Shown here piece after piece: positions 10,499 through 21,505 of a DNA stretch of 53,204 nt (positions are counted from its first letter, which is position 1; each line of letters begins with the position of its first letter). Location: assembly GCA_003278365.1 (NCBI GenBank), contig QCFS01000009.1, positions 1 through 53,204 on the forward strand, read 5' to 3'. Origin of the DNA: Prochlorococcus sp. AG-363-M17 (GTDB lineage Bacteria > Cyanobacteriota > Cyanobacteriia > PCC-6307 > Cyanobiaceae). The notes below the pieces were generated by a model. That model saw only the letters and a list, made by a program, of their open reading frames with translations. It was not told the DNA's origin and searched no databases. A program made the position numbers and the translations under genes.

Positions 10499-12613
10499 GT
10501 GGGCGTTCTTTTCTCCAGTATTAACAGCTTTAAAAGGCTTTGGCGCATTTGGTTGCGTAATGAATCCCCACGTAGACCTCTAGTGCATTGGTCTGGAACT
10601 AATAAGGCTTCATTGATATTGGCCTCAGTATTGGTAGCAATTATTTCGAGTTGGCAATGGCTAGGGGAGCCTGATCTACGTCCAGGCATTCCTGCTCCTT
10701 TTGATGCAATAGCTCCTACGGATGCGCTTGTAGAGGATTCTGAGGCTTTACAGCAAAAGCGGTCAGATTTAGTTACCAGCACTTTTGTTCAGGTTATAGA
10801 TAATCAACAGTCAAATGTTCTCAAGAAAAAACTTGAAAGGCAGTTAAAGGAGTTAGAGCTTGTCGCTCTTACTACTTCTAGAGATCGTATTGGCCCAGTT
10901 AACCTTACTGAAAAGGAACAAGAATGGCTTTATAAAAGTTCTAACGAGCAACGTAAGAATTGGCAGATAGATATACGTTTGGCTGCTGAAAGAATGCTTG
11001 GACAAGGCCTAGTTAATACTTTTGCTGATGATCAATTACTTCAAGCATGCTCTTTGCAACTCTCTCAGCTTGGCGGAAATGAAACTCCTTCTAGAACACT
11101 TGGTTCAAAGTTATTAAAAAGTACTTTTCAAGGGGCAAGTAATTTAAGAACAGATCCTATAAGAAGTCAGAAGTTATTAGAAGAGTTAATTACACAGCAA
11201 GGTATTCCTTCCATTGAGGTTAGTAAAGGTGATCTGATCACTAGGCAAGGAGAACTAATCAGTCCCCAGGCCTATGACGTCTTGGATCATTTTGGGATGG
11301 TTACACGAAGGCCTAGACCCTTGGTTTGGTTCTGGAGATATAGCGAAGCCTTGATAAGTTGTTTGGTTTTGATTTTGATTATGCGCAGAGAGCGTCCTTG
11401 TTTAGAGGCTCGACATGCTTTTCTTGCGCTTTTGTTGCTCTTTATATCTCAGGCAAGCAAAGTTTGGTTTGGCTCTGCAGTTAGTCCACTGGCTGTAATT
11501 GTTCCTCCTACGCTATTAATTTCTCAGGGCCTAGGCGCAACTTGTGGCCTGGTATGGATGGCAGTAGGCAGCATGCTTTGGCCTGTCCCAGTAAGTGATC
11601 TTGGCGATGGTCGAATGATGTTTGCTTGTTTAGTTGCCCTTATTGTTTCTATTCAAGCAGCAAGGTTGCGAAGCAGGGCTGAGCTTCTCCAGATGGCAAT
11701 ACTTTTGCCAATAGGAGCTCTTTTTGTTGAATGGATTCTTCTTGCGAGCAACCTCACCTCACAAGAAACCGTATGGGGCAGATTGCTTCCTAATGCAGAT
11801 GCATTCTTGTCAGAAGTGATTTTGATGGGAGCTCTCTTGATGGTTGTAATACTCTTGATACCTGTTCTAGAGAATACTTTTGGCCTTTTGACAAGAGCCA
11901 GACTTTTGGAATTAGCAGATCAAGAAAGACCTTTGCTTCGAAAACTTTCTATAGAAGCCCCAGGGACTTTCGAGCACACTTTGATGTTAAGTAGCTTGGC
12001 TGAAGAAGGAGCTAGATCAATAGGGGCTGATGTTGACCTAACTAGGACAGGTGCTCTTTATCACGATGTAGGTAAATTACATGCCCCGGAATGGTTTATA
12101 GAAAACCAAAAAAATGATTTTAATCCTCATGATCAGTTAGGTAATCCATTTAAAAGTGCGCATATTCTGCAGGAACATGTAGATCATGGATTGTTGTTGG
12201 CTAAGAAATATGGACTGCCTAGAAGGATTGCAGATTTCATACCTGAGCATCAAGGAACAATGAAAATGGGATACTTTCTCTATGAAGCGAGGAAGTCAGA
12301 TCCAAATGTTCCTGAAAGTAATTTTAGATATAAAGGTCCTATTCCTAGGTCTAGAGAAACCGCGATTTTGATGCTAGCTGATGGATGTGAGGCAGCACTT
12401 AGGTCACTTGAGCAGAATACAGATGATTTACAAGCATGTGAAACTGTCAGAAGTATTGTTGAGTCCAGAAAAAAAGATGGCCAGCTAAAAGAGAGTAGTC
12501 TTACAAGAACCGAGATTGAATTATTGATAGGTTCTTTTGTAAGGGTTTGGAGAAGAACAAGGCATAGAAGAATACCTTATCCCATCCCTAAAAGGAATTC
12601 ATATAGGAACTAA
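10499..12613 (+). CDS. Seven-TM HD-domain phosphohydrolase (7TMR-HD, PgpH-like)
   Basis: A membrane protein of 704 aa with a GTG start. It has one N-terminal membrane segment (about 32-52), an extracytoplasmic domain to about residue 275, several TM segments (about 275-460), then a cytoplasmic HD domain. Metal-ligand patterns are FEHTLM, LYHDVGKLHAP, DHGLLLAKK, EHQGT and ADGCEAALRS. This is the architecture of PgpH, which hydrolyses c-di-AMP. Cyanobacteria use c-di-AMP for day/night and osmotic control, so that substrate is a reasonable inference but is not shown here. Confidence 0.88.
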   Translation: MGVLFSSINSFKRLWRIWLRNESPRRPLVHWSGTNKASLILASVLVAIISSWQWLGEPDLRPGIPAPFDAIAPTDALVEDSEALQQKRSDLVTSTFVQVIDNQQSNVLKKKLERQLKELELVALTTSRDRIGPVNLTEKEQEWLYKSSNEQRKNWQIDIRLAAERMLGQGLVNTFADDQLLQACSLQLSQLGGNETPSRTLGSKLLKSTFQGASNLRTDPIRSQKLLEELITQQGIPSIEVSKGDLITRQGELISPQAYDVLDHFGMVTRRPRPLVWFWRYSEALISCLVLILIMRRERPCLEARHAFLALLLLFISQASKVWFGSAVSPLAVIVPPTLLISQGLGATCGLVWMAVGSMLWPVPVSDLGDGRMMFACLVALIVSIQAARLRSRAELLQMAILLPIGALFVEWILLASNLTSQETVWGRLLPNADAFLSEVILMGALLMVVILLIPVLENTFGLLTRARLLELADQERPLLRKLSIEAPGTFEHTLMLSSLAEEGARSIGADVDLTRTGALYHDVGKLHAPEWFIENQKNDFNPHDQLGNPFKSAHILQEHVDHGLLLAKKYGLPRRIADFIPEHQGTMKMGYFLYEARKSDPNVPESNFRYKGPIPRSRETAILMLADGCEAALRSLEQNTDDLQACETVRSIVESRKKDGQLKESSLTRTEIELLIGSFVRVWRRTRHRRIPYPIPKRNSYRN

Positions 12614-12703
12614 ATATCCTTCTTTGTTGTTGAATGATTCTTAGCAAAAATATTTGAATTGATTTAAATAATAAGCATTTAATATTCCTTAGTTCATAAA
12701 TTG

Positions 12704-13096
12704 CTATAGCCTTCTTGTTCGGCGGTGTATAGGGCGACACCAATAAAGTAGTGAAAGTAAATTGAAGATAGCTAAGATTAGTGATAAAGAGGTTATCGTA
12801 TGATTCTCCTTTACTAAAACAAGCCTTACTATCCCATATGGGAGTGATGCTGATAGTGCCATTGAAAGAGCAATTATTGATAAGATAACTCCCCACTTTC
12901 TTTCAGCAAGAAGACCAGAGCAGGCAACAATTCCAACAATTGCTGCAGGCCAGGCAATGCTAAATGCAAGGCTAATATTTGCTGTCTGTAGTGGAGGACC
13001 TGCAAAGGCTATGAGTCCAATTATTGGCATGGCAATAACATTGGCGAAAAGCCCTAGCCATGTCATTGTCCAATAACCACGTACTCCGTTGCTCAT
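12704..13096 (-). CDS. Small integral membrane protein, unknown
   Basis: 130 aa with about four hydrophobic segments (residues 12-32, 42-62, 68-88, 96-116) and a basic tail RRTRRL. I recognise no family. It is convergent with the 7TM-HD gene. ATG start; the stop is about 90 nt from that gene's end. It is probably a conserved picocyanobacterial protein. Confidence 0.65.
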   Translation of the reverse strand: MSNGVRGYWTMTWLGLFANVIAMPIIGLIAFAGPPLQTANISLAFSIAWPAAIVGIVACSGLLAERKWGVILSIIALSMALSASLPYGIVRLVLVKENHTITSLSLILAIFNLLSLLYWCRPIHRRTRRL

Positions 13097-13143
13097 AAAA
13101 AAAATTTACTTGCTTAGACTTTAGGCAGTTATATTGTTTTCAT

Positions 13144-13479
13144 CTACATTTCCTGCATAGAAGAAGCTACTCGTTGTACTTTTTCTTGAAATGATTGCTT
13201 TCGATCTGTTCTTGTATTGACTTTTAGGGTTGTGTAAATCCTTGGTGCACCAAGGTCGTGCACTGCCAGATGACAAGCTTGTATACAGTCAAAAACCTCA
13301 TCCCAGTCTCCTTCAATCGCAGTTCCATTGGGACCTAGTTGATACGTAAGGCCAGTCTCTTTAATTGCTTTTTGACATGCTGCTATATAGGGACTTAGCG
13401 AGACACCAACTCCTATTGGAACTAGGCAAAGATCAACACTTACCCAAATATTTCCCTCTCTTTTCACCTTCTTTGTCAT
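13144..13479 (-). CDS. MTH1187/YkoF-type thiamine-binding family protein
   Basis: A 111-aa single-domain protein. The segment VSVDLCLVPIGVGVSLSPYI, followed by GLTYQLGPNGTAIEGDWDEV and the C-terminal VNTRTDRKQS, matches the DUF77 (MTH1187/YkoF) alpha/beta family. Members bind thiamine or its hydroxymethylpyrimidine part. I chose the ATG at 13479 because it overlaps the upstream gene's stop by 4 nt (ATGA). A longer frame to 13527 is open. Confidence 0.8.
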   Translation of the reverse strand: MTKKVKREGNIWVSVDLCLVPIGVGVSLSPYIAACQKAIKETGLTYQLGPNGTAIEGDWDEVFDCIQACHLAVHDLGAPRIYTTLKVNTRTDRKQSFQEKVQRVASSMQEM

Positions 13480-13715
13480 GACATGGATGTTGCCAAGCTC
13501 TTTTCTGCGTAGCAAACTGTCCTCCATTCACCGCAGTGTGTCATTACTTCTATCCCATAAGCCTTTATCCCTGGAGAACACCTGCGACCTTGTCCCTCAC
13601 ACCAGCATTGAGCTGCTCTTACTGCGGCTTCCATTGATTCATACGGAGCATCAAGGACAGGGTGGGGACTGCCATCTAACCCAATCAGCCTGTAGATTTT
13701 TTTCTGAGCAATCAT
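13476..13715 (-). CDS. Small conserved hypothetical protein
   Basis: 79 aa from ATG 13715, or 85 aa from TTG 13733. It is soluble, with no membrane segment. Notable parts are IYRLIGLDGSPHPVLDAPYE, then AAQCWCEGQGRRCSPGIKAY and CGEWRTVCYAE. The cysteines might bind metal, but no known motif is complete. It is coupled by 4 nt to the thiamine-binding-type gene, so a shared role is likely. Confidence 0.65.
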   Translation of the reverse strand: MIAQKKIYRLIGLDGSPHPVLDAPYESMEAAVRAAQCWCEGQGRRCSPGIKAYGIEVMTHCGEWRTVCYAEKSLATSMS

Positions 13716-13737
13716 GTATGTGCGGCCGGTCAACTGT

Positions 13738-13891
13738 CACTAATATCTCATGCCTTCCCTTTCATTGCCAAGCAGGTATTTTTATCCATTTTTTTCTTTA
13801 TTTGTCAACGGGGAATAGGTATTTCCCTCCACCTTAATTAGGAATAGAAAACACTTTTGAATTTGATTTTATTGAGATCTAATTTGAATGC
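13738..13891. other. Gap upstream of the 79-aa gene, downstream of leuA
   Basis: About 155 nt of AT-rich sequence with T- and A-runs. I see no coding frame and no strong hairpin. It would hold the leuA end and the promoter of the next minus-strand pair. Confidence 0.3.
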
Positions 13892-15517
13892 CTAAACTCC
13901 AGCGTTGGCCCCCTCTGTTGTAAGGACATCCTTTTGTGGGTGAATACTTAGGCTGGCCTCCCCTGCTAGAAGTCTATTGAGGGCATTAATGAAAGCTTGT
14001 GCGGCGGCTACAACGACGTCTGTATCTGCCGAATGGCCAGAGTAAAGCTTTCCATTTCTTCTTAGTCGGATCGTGACCTCTCCCATTGCATCAATTCCTT
14101 CTGTTACAGATTTAACTGAGAATTCAATTAATTCATTTTGCTCTCCAGCTAGATCGTTTATGGCAATGCAGACTGCATCGACTGGACCAGTCCCTACGGC
14201 AGCGGTGCTTTTTTCATTACCATCTTTATCAGCAATAGTTACTGTTGCAGTTGGTTTTAAGCTATTGCCGCAGCTAACTTGAACTAGTCGCAATTGATAA
14301 CTGGCCTCAGGTTGTTGAACTTGTTCACTTACGATTGCTTCGAGGTCCCTATCTGTGATGTCTCTTTTGCGATCTGCTAAATCTTTAAATCGAGCAAACG
14401 CTTCATTTAAATCTTCCCTATTTAGGTCATAGCCTAGCTCTTCAAGCCTTGCTCGAACGGCACTCCTTCCGCTTAATTTGCCCAGTGATATTCGGTTATC
14501 TGTTAATCCAACCGTTCGTGCATCGATAATTTCATATGTAAGTCGATTTTTTAAAACACCATCCTGATGAATCCCTGATTCGTGGGCAAATGCATTTGCC
14601 CCAACAATTGCTTTGTTTGGTTGTACAACCATTCCAGTGAGATTTGAAACTAGTCGAGAAGTTTTAGTGAGTTCTTCAGTTCTTATTGCAGTTAATGGGG
14701 TAGGACTATCTGTTGCACGCCCAAAGAATTGGTTGAAGTAACGTCTTCTTACATGTAATCCCATAACAAGTTCTTCCAGTGCTGCATTGCCAGCTCTTTC
14801 TCCTATCCCATTTATTGTGCACTCGAGTTGACGCGCTCCATTTTTTATTGCTTCAAGGAAATTGGCAACAGCAAGTCCTAAGTCATTGTGACCGTGTACA
14901 GAAAGTATTGCTTCATCAATGTTTGGTACTTTCTTATTTATACCATTGATCAATTCTCCAAACTCAGAAGGAGTTGAGTATCCAACTGTGTCAGGAATAT
15001 TGATTGTGCTTGCTCCGGCAGAAATTGCTAACTCTATAACTTCATAAAGAAACTCTGGATCACTTCTGCCTGCATCCTCGCAGGAGAATTCAACATCTTC
15101 TACAAGTGACTTTGCATAGCCAACCATTTCAGGAACTATATATAGAACTTCTTCTCTTGATTTTTTTAACTTATGTTTTAAGTGAATATCACTCGTTGCA
15201 ATAAAGGTGTGGATCCTTTTATTCTTTGCAGGTGCAATTGCATCTGAACAGGTTTTTATGTCTTTCTCAGATGCTCTTGCTAGGCCGCAAATAATCGGAC
15301 CTTCGCCAATACCTACTTGTTCGGCAATGCGATGGACTGCCGCGAAATCACCTTGACTCGCAAATGGGAAACCTGCTTCTATTACGTCAACTCCTAACCT
15401 TGCTAGTTGCTGAGCTATAGCAAGCTTTTCTTCTAGATTTAAACTTGCACCTGGCGATTGTTCACCATCCCTAAGGGTGGTGTCGAAAATCAAAACTCGG
15501 CCAGGATCTCTTGCCAT
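13892..15517 (-). CDS. leuA: 2-isopropylmalate synthase
   Basis: Condenses 2-oxoisovalerate and acetyl-CoA, the first committed step of leucine synthesis. The 541-aa length is usual for the bacterial type. The catalytic [15 protein letters not shown] is at residues about 12-26, the metal-binding [14 protein letters not shown] is present, and [12 protein letters not shown] is intact. The C-terminal regulatory domain (from about 395) suggests leucine feedback. It is monocistronic and divergent from the GH57 gene. Confidence 0.96.
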   Translation of the reverse strand: MARDPGRVLIFDTTLRDGEQSPGASLNLEEKLAIAQQLARLGVDVIEAGFPFASQGDFAAVHRIAEQVGIGEGPIICGLARASEKDIKTCSDAIAPAKNKRIHTFIATSDIHLKHKLKKSREEVLYIVPEMVGYAKSLVEDVEFSCEDAGRSDPEFLYEVIELAISAGASTINIPDTVGYSTPSEFGELINGINKKVPNIDEAILSVHGHNDLGLAVANFLEAIKNGARQLECTINGIGERAGNAALEELVMGLHVRRRYFNQFFGRATDSPTPLTAIRTEELTKTSRLVSNLTGMVVQPNKAIVGANAFAHESGIHQDGVLKNRLTYEIIDARTVGLTDNRISLGKLSGRSAVRARLEELGYDLNREDLNEAFARFKDLADRKRDITDRDLEAIVSEQVQQPEASYQLRLVQVSCGNSLKPTATVTIADKDGNEKSTAAVGTGPVDAVCIAINDLAGEQNELIEFSVKSVTEGIDAMGEVTIRLRRNGKLYSGHSADTDVVVAAAQAFINALNRLLAGEASLSIHPQKDVLTTEGANAGV

Positions 15518-15722
15518 TTAGGCACCCTCAAAAGAATTTGTTCTAAAAGATTTATAGATTGATTGTAGTGCAGAGTTTCATAAATAAAATCTAAAAAATT
15601 GGAGTTGATTAGATTTTATTTTGGTCTCTGCCGCAAATAACATCATATTTAGGTGGTTTTGCTCTACAAACGTTAAAGGGGCCATTGTCCGTTATAAATT
15701 TAAGTTCACTGGTGCAGAGAAT

Positions 15723-17291
15723 TTGTCTAAAGGTCAACTTGCGCTGGTTTTGCACGCACATCTTCCTTATGTGCGTTCATCTGAGACTTCTGCCTTGGAG
15801 GAGGACTGGTTCTTTCAAGCTCTTTTGGAGGCTTATCTCCCATTAGTTGAGTTGCTAGAGACCGCTAATGAGGAGGAGGGACAGAATCCTCGAATGACAC
15901 TTAGTCTTTCTCCTACCTTGCTTTCATTGCTCAGTGATAAGGAGCTGATAGAACGATTCCCTTCATGGCTATTAACGCGTTTAGATCTCCTTGCGAATGC
16001 TTCTAAAAAGTACAGAATCCCAGCAGATCACCTCGCCGAGCAAATTGAGGGAAAACTGGCTTTTTGGGAATCTATAAACGCTGATCTAATTAGTCGCTTT
16101 GTGCATCTTCAGAAGTCAGGGGTTCTTGATTTACTTACTTGCGCAGCTACACATGGTTACTTGCCATTATTGAGAGAGCATTATCAAGCGGTTCAATCCC
16201 AGCTTTCAAATGCTGTAAGAGAACACACTCGATTAATTGGTGTGCCTCCTCTTGGAATATGGCTCCCAGAATGTGCTTATTACGAAGGCCTGGACCATTT
16301 AATGCAAGGAGCAGGCCTTCGCTATGCAGTTTTAGATGGTCATGGTTTACTTCATGCCACTCCACGACCTCTTTATGGTTTATATGCGCCAATTTGTACT
16401 CGTAAAGGGGTTGCTTTTTTTGGCAGAGATAGTGATTCCACACTTCCTGTATGGTCAGCAACGGAGGGCTATCCGGGAGATCCTGTTTATAGAGAATTTC
16501 ATAGAGATCTTGGATGGGAGTTGTCTCCTGAGCAACTTGACTTTATTGGGATAAACGACCCTAGGCCTTTAGGCCTAAAGCTTCATAGGGTAACTGGTGT
16601 GTCTACCTCGCTTGAAAAGAAAGCTTGTTATGAACCCAATCTTGCATCTTCTCGTGTAATAGAACATGCAAGAGATTATTTGAAGGACCGTAAAGCTCAA
16701 CTTGATCAATTGGAATCTTCAATGAATGCTTCACCTCTGTTAGTGGCACCTTTTGATGCTGAACTTTTCGGACATTGGTGGTATGAAGGTCCATCTTTTC
16801 TTTCGGAATTATTTAGGCAGTCAGCCATGGAAAATGTCTCTTTTACACGACTTGTGGACGTTCTTTCTGGTTCTCCCAAGATTCAATTATGTGAACCTTC
16901 GCCATCTAGTTGGGGGCAAGGTGGATTCCATAATTATTGGCTTAATGAAGCAAATTCATGGATAGTTCCTGAGTGGAATCGCTCAGCAAAGGCAATGATT
17001 GAATGTTGTAGCTGTTCAGAAAATGTACAAACTAAATCTAGACTTCTTAAGCAAGCTTCAAGAGAACTACTTCTTGCTCAATCATCAGATTGGAGCTTTA
17101 TTCTTAGAGCAGGAACTACTACTGAATTAGCAAAAAATCGTATTGAAAGACATCTGAACCGTTTCTGGATCTTAATTAAGTGGATTAAAGGTGAAGAAGA
17201 TTTTTCAGAAGATTTGTTGGCTTCTTTTGAAATCGAAGATGGTCTTTTCCCGTTAGTTGAAATAAAAGATTGGGTATTTAACAAATATTAG
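15723..17291 (+). CDS. Glycoside hydrolase family 57 protein (glucan branching enzyme type)
   Basis: GH57 enzymes act on alpha-glucans; the DUF1957-containing form makes alpha-1,6 branches. The frame is open from a TTG at 15621, but family similarity begins with KGQLALVLHAHLPYV. I therefore choose the TTG at 15723 (522 aa). Supporting motifs are HAHLPYVR (motif 1), GIWLPECAYYEG (the glutamate of this motif is the expected nucleophile), APFDAELFGHWWYEGP (the expected acid/base Asp) and WGQGGFHNYWLN. A role in glycogen metabolism is inferred. Confidence 0.88.
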   Translation: MSKGQLALVLHAHLPYVRSSETSALEEDWFFQALLEAYLPLVELLETANEEEGQNPRMTLSLSPTLLSLLSDKELIERFPSWLLTRLDLLANASKKYRIPADHLAEQIEGKLAFWESINADLISRFVHLQKSGVLDLLTCAATHGYLPLLREHYQAVQSQLSNAVREHTRLIGVPPLGIWLPECAYYEGLDHLMQGAGLRYAVLDGHGLLHATPRPLYGLYAPICTRKGVAFFGRDSDSTLPVWSATEGYPGDPVYREFHRDLGWELSPEQLDFIGINDPRPLGLKLHRVTGVSTSLEKKACYEPNLASSRVIEHARDYLKDRKAQLDQLESSMNASPLLVAPFDAELFGHWWYEGPSFLSELFRQSAMENVSFTRLVDVLSGSPKIQLCEPSPSSWGQGGFHNYWLNEANSWIVPEWNRSAKAMIECCSCSENVQTKSRLLKQASRELLLAQSSDWSFILRAGTTTELAKNRIERHLNRFWILIKWIKGEEDFSEDLLASFEIEDGLFPLVEIKDWVFNKY

Positions 17292-18526
17292 TTTAGATTG
17301 CTTTTCTTACCAAATATCATTCCTTTACGTAAACCCCAAGGGGCTATCGAGAAGAGCTTAAACATTACAAGTATTAGTTTAGGGAGTGGAAGAGTATTGG
17401 CTAGAAAACCTGACCAATCTTTTCGAGGTAATCGGAAGAAGGTTGCAAAGAAATTTCGTAATTCAGATTCTTCGAAACTCATTAGTCTTCTGAGGCCAAA
17501 CTGATATAAGCGATGTCTTTGAACAAGCTCCGGTGACCATAGAACCTTCCACCCTTTTCGAGCCAGTGAAGTTGAGTCAAGAAGAGGAGTCTGTTTAATA
17601 GCAATAGCTAGTTCTTTCCCTAAGGCTGGGGCTCTTCTTAAGAGAGCTCCTACCATATAACCAGAGGCTGGGTGAACCATGCTGGCAGCACCACCAAAGG
17701 CAAGGACAGATTGATTGCGGTCTGGGAGAGGAAGGTTCATTGGGAAAAGGCAATGCTCTTCATGAATAATCTCTCGGATTTCAACGCCTCGGGATGAAAG
17801 TCGTGATTGCAACCGAGCTCTTAGTGTGCTCCATGAGATGGGTGGACAACATGCTAGAGATGTTTCTTCAACAAAAAAAATGTCATCTCCAAAGTCCATT
17901 GCATATAGAAAAGAAGGTGGTTCTTTCTTTTCTTGTTTTGTTAGATGATTAGGCCTGAAGTCCATTAATACAAATTGATCCTTTTCCACCGGCGGTGAGC
18001 TGAAGCGACCTACAACTCCATATGCAGCTTGCTCAGCGACTGGCCCGTGATTAGGCCTTCTGATAAACCTACTTCTATGGCCACTGGCATCAATAACAAG
18101 CCTAGCTTTATATTTATTGCCGGTTTTACACCGTACTTCTGTTTCTTTGCCTAATACATTTATTTCTTCAGCAGTATCAAGAATCCAATTTATGTTTTTA
18201 CATCTATCTAGTAATGCCTTTTGCAGAGCAGATTGATCAAAAAGACCATAGTCAAAATCATGTTTTGTTGGCTGTTGTCCCTTTGGACTTGATCCATCGC
18301 CAAAAAAACTGACAGTGTTACTCCACCTATGACCTAAAAGAGATTCCATGCCATGGGATTCGAGTTCTTCTGCCCAAATTCCATAGGTATTTGGCCATGG
18401 CTTTTGAGGAGTGTGAGAGGCCAAGGCAGTTACTTTGAGTCCTTGCTCTACGAGCTCAGCAACGATGAAAAGTGCTGATGGACCGGCTCCCATGACGAGT
18501 ACATCAGAAGAATCCCTAGTTGTCAT
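17288..18526 (-). CDS. crtL: Lycopene cyclase (CrtL type, probably beta)
   Basis: Plant-type FAD-dependent lycopene cyclase of 412 aa, forming ionone rings of carotenoids. The N-terminal dinucleotide motif is [15 protein letters not shown]. Also visible are the cyclase pattern [35 protein letters not shown] and [17 protein letters not shown]. Prochlorococcus carries two such enzymes, beta and epsilon. Calling this one beta rests on the gyrA neighbourhood, not on residues. It overlaps the gyrA stop by 4 nt, and its stop touches the GH57 stop. Confidence 0.9.
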   Translation of the reverse strand: MTTRDSSDVLVMGAGPSALFIVAELVEQGLKVTALASHTPQKPWPNTYGIWAEELESHGMESLLGHRWSNTVSFFGDGSSPKGQQPTKHDFDYGLFDQSALQKALLDRCKNINWILDTAEEINVLGKETEVRCKTGNKYKARLVIDASGHRSRFIRRPNHGPVAEQAAYGVVGRFSSPPVEKDQFVLMDFRPNHLTKQEKKEPPSFLYAMDFGDDIFFVEETSLACCPPISWSTLRARLQSRLSSRGVEIREIIHEEHCLFPMNLPLPDRNQSVLAFGGAASMVHPASGYMVGALLRRAPALGKELAIAIKQTPLLDSTSLARKGWKVLWSPELVQRHRLYQFGLRRLMSFEESELRNFFATFFRLPRKDWSGFLANTLPLPKLILVMFKLFSIAPWGLRKGMIFGKKSNLN

Positions 18527-21141
18527 TCTTTGGAAGACTCTCCAGCTTCCTTGTCAGTGTCAGTTGGTTCAACAGGCAATTCTTCTTCTTGTTCAGGTGG
18601 TACTAAAACAACCTCAGAAAGTCTGTCCCCTTGATCAATTTTTTGAAGTCTTACGCCAGTTGCAGCTCTTGATTGTTGTGGGATCTTGTCTGCGTTGGTT
18701 CTAACAATTACGCCTTTTTCACTTACTAGTAGCAACTCTTCTCCATGTCCCAAAACCTTTAAGCCAACTAGTTCATCACCTTCTCGTCTGAATTTCATCG
18801 CACGTAATCCCATCCCAGCTCGTTTTTGTAATCTGAATTGAGTAACAGGAACTCTTTTCCCAAGACCACTTGCTGAGGCAACTAACACCCAAGGACCCTC
18901 ATTTATTTGAGAATTATTATTGTCAATAAGATCCTCTTCATTACTTTCTGCAATTTGATCAGCTAATTCTGTTGGCAATACATCCATGCTTACCAAGGAA
19001 TCACTAGTACGCAAATTCATTGCTTTAACGCCACGAGCTGTTCTGCCAAGTGGTCTTAGCTCTTCATCACTTAATCGAAAGTGAATTGTCATTCCTGCTT
19101 TTGAACCAATTAATGCACTATCTCCTGAAATTGCAAGTCTTACCCAAGTAAGGGCGTCACCTTCCTCAAGTCCAATAGCTATTAGACCGTTTGACCTTAT
19201 TTTACTAAATGCTGAGAGGGAAGTTCTTTTAATAAAACCTCCTTTAGTTAACATTAAAATGTAATTATCTTCTTCAAATGAAACAACAGAAAGTAATGAA
19301 GTTATAGCCTCTTCTCTCGGGATAGGTAAGAGTTGTACTACAGGAGTACCTTTGGCATTCCGACTGCATTGTGGAACTCGATAAGCTGGCAGAGCATATG
19401 CGACACCACGATCACTAAAAAGTAAAAGTGTGTCATGATCATTACAACTAATAAATAGCTTTACAGCCTCTTCACCCTGACTTCGAGTTCCTGCCTTTCC
19501 TCTGGTACCACGACTTGTGGATTCAAATTCACTAACAGGCATGCGCTTTAGATAGCCCGTTTCAGTTAAAAGGACTACTGAACGCTCGTTAGCAATTAAA
19601 TCTATGTCTTCAAGTCCTCCTCCTAGGTCAAGAATCTTAGTTCTTCTTGGTGTGTAATAACGCTCTCGAAGATTACTTAACTCATCTTCTATTATCTTGA
19701 AAACTCTTTCACGACGATCAAGAATGTCCTTATAATCTTTAATCTTTAATAGCAAATCTTCGTGCTCGAGACGAATCTTATCAGCTTCTAATGCAGTTAA
19801 TCTTCGTAATTGCATCTGCAAGATTGCATCCGATTGGATTTCAGTAAGACCATGCTTTTCTTGTAGTTGCTTTTTTGCAGTTGCAGTGTCTGATGCTGCA
19901 CGAATTAAAGCAATTATGGGATCAAGTTGATCGAGTGCCTGAAGGAGCCCTAATAATATGTGGTCACGCTCTTCGGCTTTTCTAAGAAGATACTTAGTTC
20001 TTCTTTCTATAGTTTCAACTCTAAAGTCTAAAAATACTCTTAACATCTTGCTAAGTGTAAGTAGTATGGGCTCATCATTAACTAGAGCTAATAAATGAGC
20101 GCTAAAATTACTTTGTAAAGGAGTTAGTTTGAATAGGTTGTTTAGGACTACCTGTGGATAAGCATCACGGCGCAGCTCTACAACAATTCGCATTCCATCT
20201 CGATCGCTTTCGTCTCGAATATCTGAAATCCCTTCTAGCTTTTTATCATTGACCATTTCGGCAATACGTTCTATAAGCGCAGATTTATTAGTTTGATAGG
20301 GAAGCTCAGTAATAATCACAGCGTCTCGATCTGGCCTTCCCGAGGCTTCAATAGTTTCAATGTTTGCAACCCCTCTCATGGTTACTGATCCTCTTCCAGC
20401 AAGGTAAGTCTCTTTTATTCCATTTCTTCCAAGAATTTGTCCGCCAGTTGGAAAGTCAGGGCCTGGGATAATTCCAATAAGCTCTTCATCGCTTAGAGCA
20501 GGATTGTTTATTAGCGCTTTAAGCCCATCGATTAGTTCCCCCAGGTTATGAGGTGGGATGTTTGTTGCCATGCCAACGGCAATGCCAGATGATCCATTGA
20601 GAAGCAATTGAGGGATTCTTGCAGGCATGACAGTTGGCTCTTGTTGAGAGCCATCGAAGTTGTCTGCAAAGTCAACAGTTTCGGATTCAATATCTTCAAG
20701 AAGGCTGTCTGTTGTAAGTGCTTGTAAACGAGATTCTGTATATCTCATTGCGGCAGGAGGATCATTATCTATTGATCCGAAATTTCCATGCCCATCGATT
20801 AATGGCATTTGCATAGAAAAGTCCTGAGCCATCCTTACAAGCGCGTCATATACAGCGGTGTCTCCATGAGGGTGGTATTTGCCTAAAACTTCCCCAACTA
20901 CGCGTGCGCATTTTCTATAGGGCCTATCGCTCGTAAGTCCTAGCTCATACATTGCATAGAGAATCCGACGATGGACTGGCTTCAGTCCATCTCTGGCATC
21001 CGGCAGCGCCCTGCCAACAATCACACTCATCGCGTACTCCAAATAGGAGCGCGACATTTCATTTCGAAGGTCAGTTTGGATGATCCGTTCGTCGGAATCT
21101 CCGGGACCCCCGTCGCTACTAGGTCCCATTGGATCAGCCAT
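18523..21141 (-). CDS. gyrA: DNA gyrase subunit A
   Basis: Breakage-reunion subunit of gyrase, 872 aa from ATG 21141. An upstream TTG would add six residues. The motifs [20 protein letters not shown] and KYHPHGD are clear, and the catalytic tyrosine lies in [10 protein letters not shown] (residue 134). The C-terminal beta-pinwheel carries repeats such as [11 protein letters not shown] and GGFIKRTSL. The GyrA-box position reads [10 protein letters not shown], looser than the QRRGGKG of E. coli. The tail is strongly acidic. crtL is translationally coupled downstream. Confidence 0.97.
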   Translation of the reverse strand: MADPMGPSSDGGPGDSDERIIQTDLRNEMSRSYLEYAMSVIVGRALPDARDGLKPVHRRILYAMYELGLTSDRPYRKCARVVGEVLGKYHPHGDTAVYDALVRMAQDFSMQMPLIDGHGNFGSIDNDPPAAMRYTESRLQALTTDSLLEDIESETVDFADNFDGSQQEPTVMPARIPQLLLNGSSGIAVGMATNIPPHNLGELIDGLKALINNPALSDEELIGIIPGPDFPTGGQILGRNGIKETYLAGRGSVTMRGVANIETIEASGRPDRDAVIITELPYQTNKSALIERIAEMVNDKKLEGISDIRDESDRDGMRIVVELRRDAYPQVVLNNLFKLTPLQSNFSAHLLALVNDEPILLTLSKMLRVFLDFRVETIERRTKYLLRKAEERDHILLGLLQALDQLDPIIALIRAASDTATAKKQLQEKHGLTEIQSDAILQMQLRRLTALEADKIRLEHEDLLLKIKDYKDILDRRERVFKIIEDELSNLRERYYTPRRTKILDLGGGLEDIDLIANERSVVLLTETGYLKRMPVSEFESTSRGTRGKAGTRSQGEEAVKLFISCNDHDTLLLFSDRGVAYALPAYRVPQCSRNAKGTPVVQLLPIPREEAITSLLSVVSFEEDNYILMLTKGGFIKRTSLSAFSKIRSNGLIAIGLEEGDALTWVRLAISGDSALIGSKAGMTIHFRLSDEELRPLGRTARGVKAMNLRTSDSLVSMDVLPTELADQIAESNEEDLIDNNNSQINEGPWVLVASASGLGKRVPVTQFRLQKRAGMGLRAMKFRREGDELVGLKVLGHGEELLLVSEKGVIVRTNADKIPQQSRAATGVRLQKIDQGDRLSEVVLVPPEQEEELPVEPTDTDKEAGESSKE

Positions 21142-21239
21142 ATAAAAGCTGGTTGGCAATTACAAGATTATCTCGGTATCTGATCAGTTGAGCAAATGAT
21201 TCTGAAAACCAATTGCATTAAGTAAAAGGATCACTTTCT

Positions 21240-21398
21240 TTGAGTACAAATTTGACTGCCATCGAGGCCTATAACCGATCTGCTCATGAAGCTTTCACTA
21301 AAGACCGTTGCTCTTTTCCCATGGGCTCTTCATTCCTCAAGAATGCCTTTCAATACAGACTTTCTTATGGACTTCCTGAGTCGTTTCTGATGTATTGA
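21240..21398 (+). CDS. Candidate small protein, 52 aa, TTG start
   Basis: An open frame MSTNLTAIEAYNRSAHEAFT... ending ...GLPESFLMY. The TTG start is the only start after an in-frame stop at 21219. It has a good ribosome-binding sequence, AAAAGGA, nine bases upstream. Composition is protein-like (varied, no low complexity) and it fills the otherwise empty gyrA-guaB3 gap. No known family. It has no membrane segment. Confidence 0.5.
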   Translation: MSTNLTAIEAYNRSAHEAFTKDRCSFPMGSSFLKNAFQYRLSYGLPESFLMY

Positions 21399-21505
21399 TC
21401 TTGTTTTTCCTGACACTGAATTGCCTTAAGTGATCTGGATCCACGACAACTCAATGTTTTTTAGTCCTCCAGTTGTTAATTTGTCTGAACTTCAATGAGG
21501 CAGTA

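Noticed and set aside
16147-16461. 104-codon minus-strand frame inside the GH57 gene
   Set aside because: It lies wholly antisense to a strongly supported enzyme and shows no recognisable motif, so it is a shadow frame.
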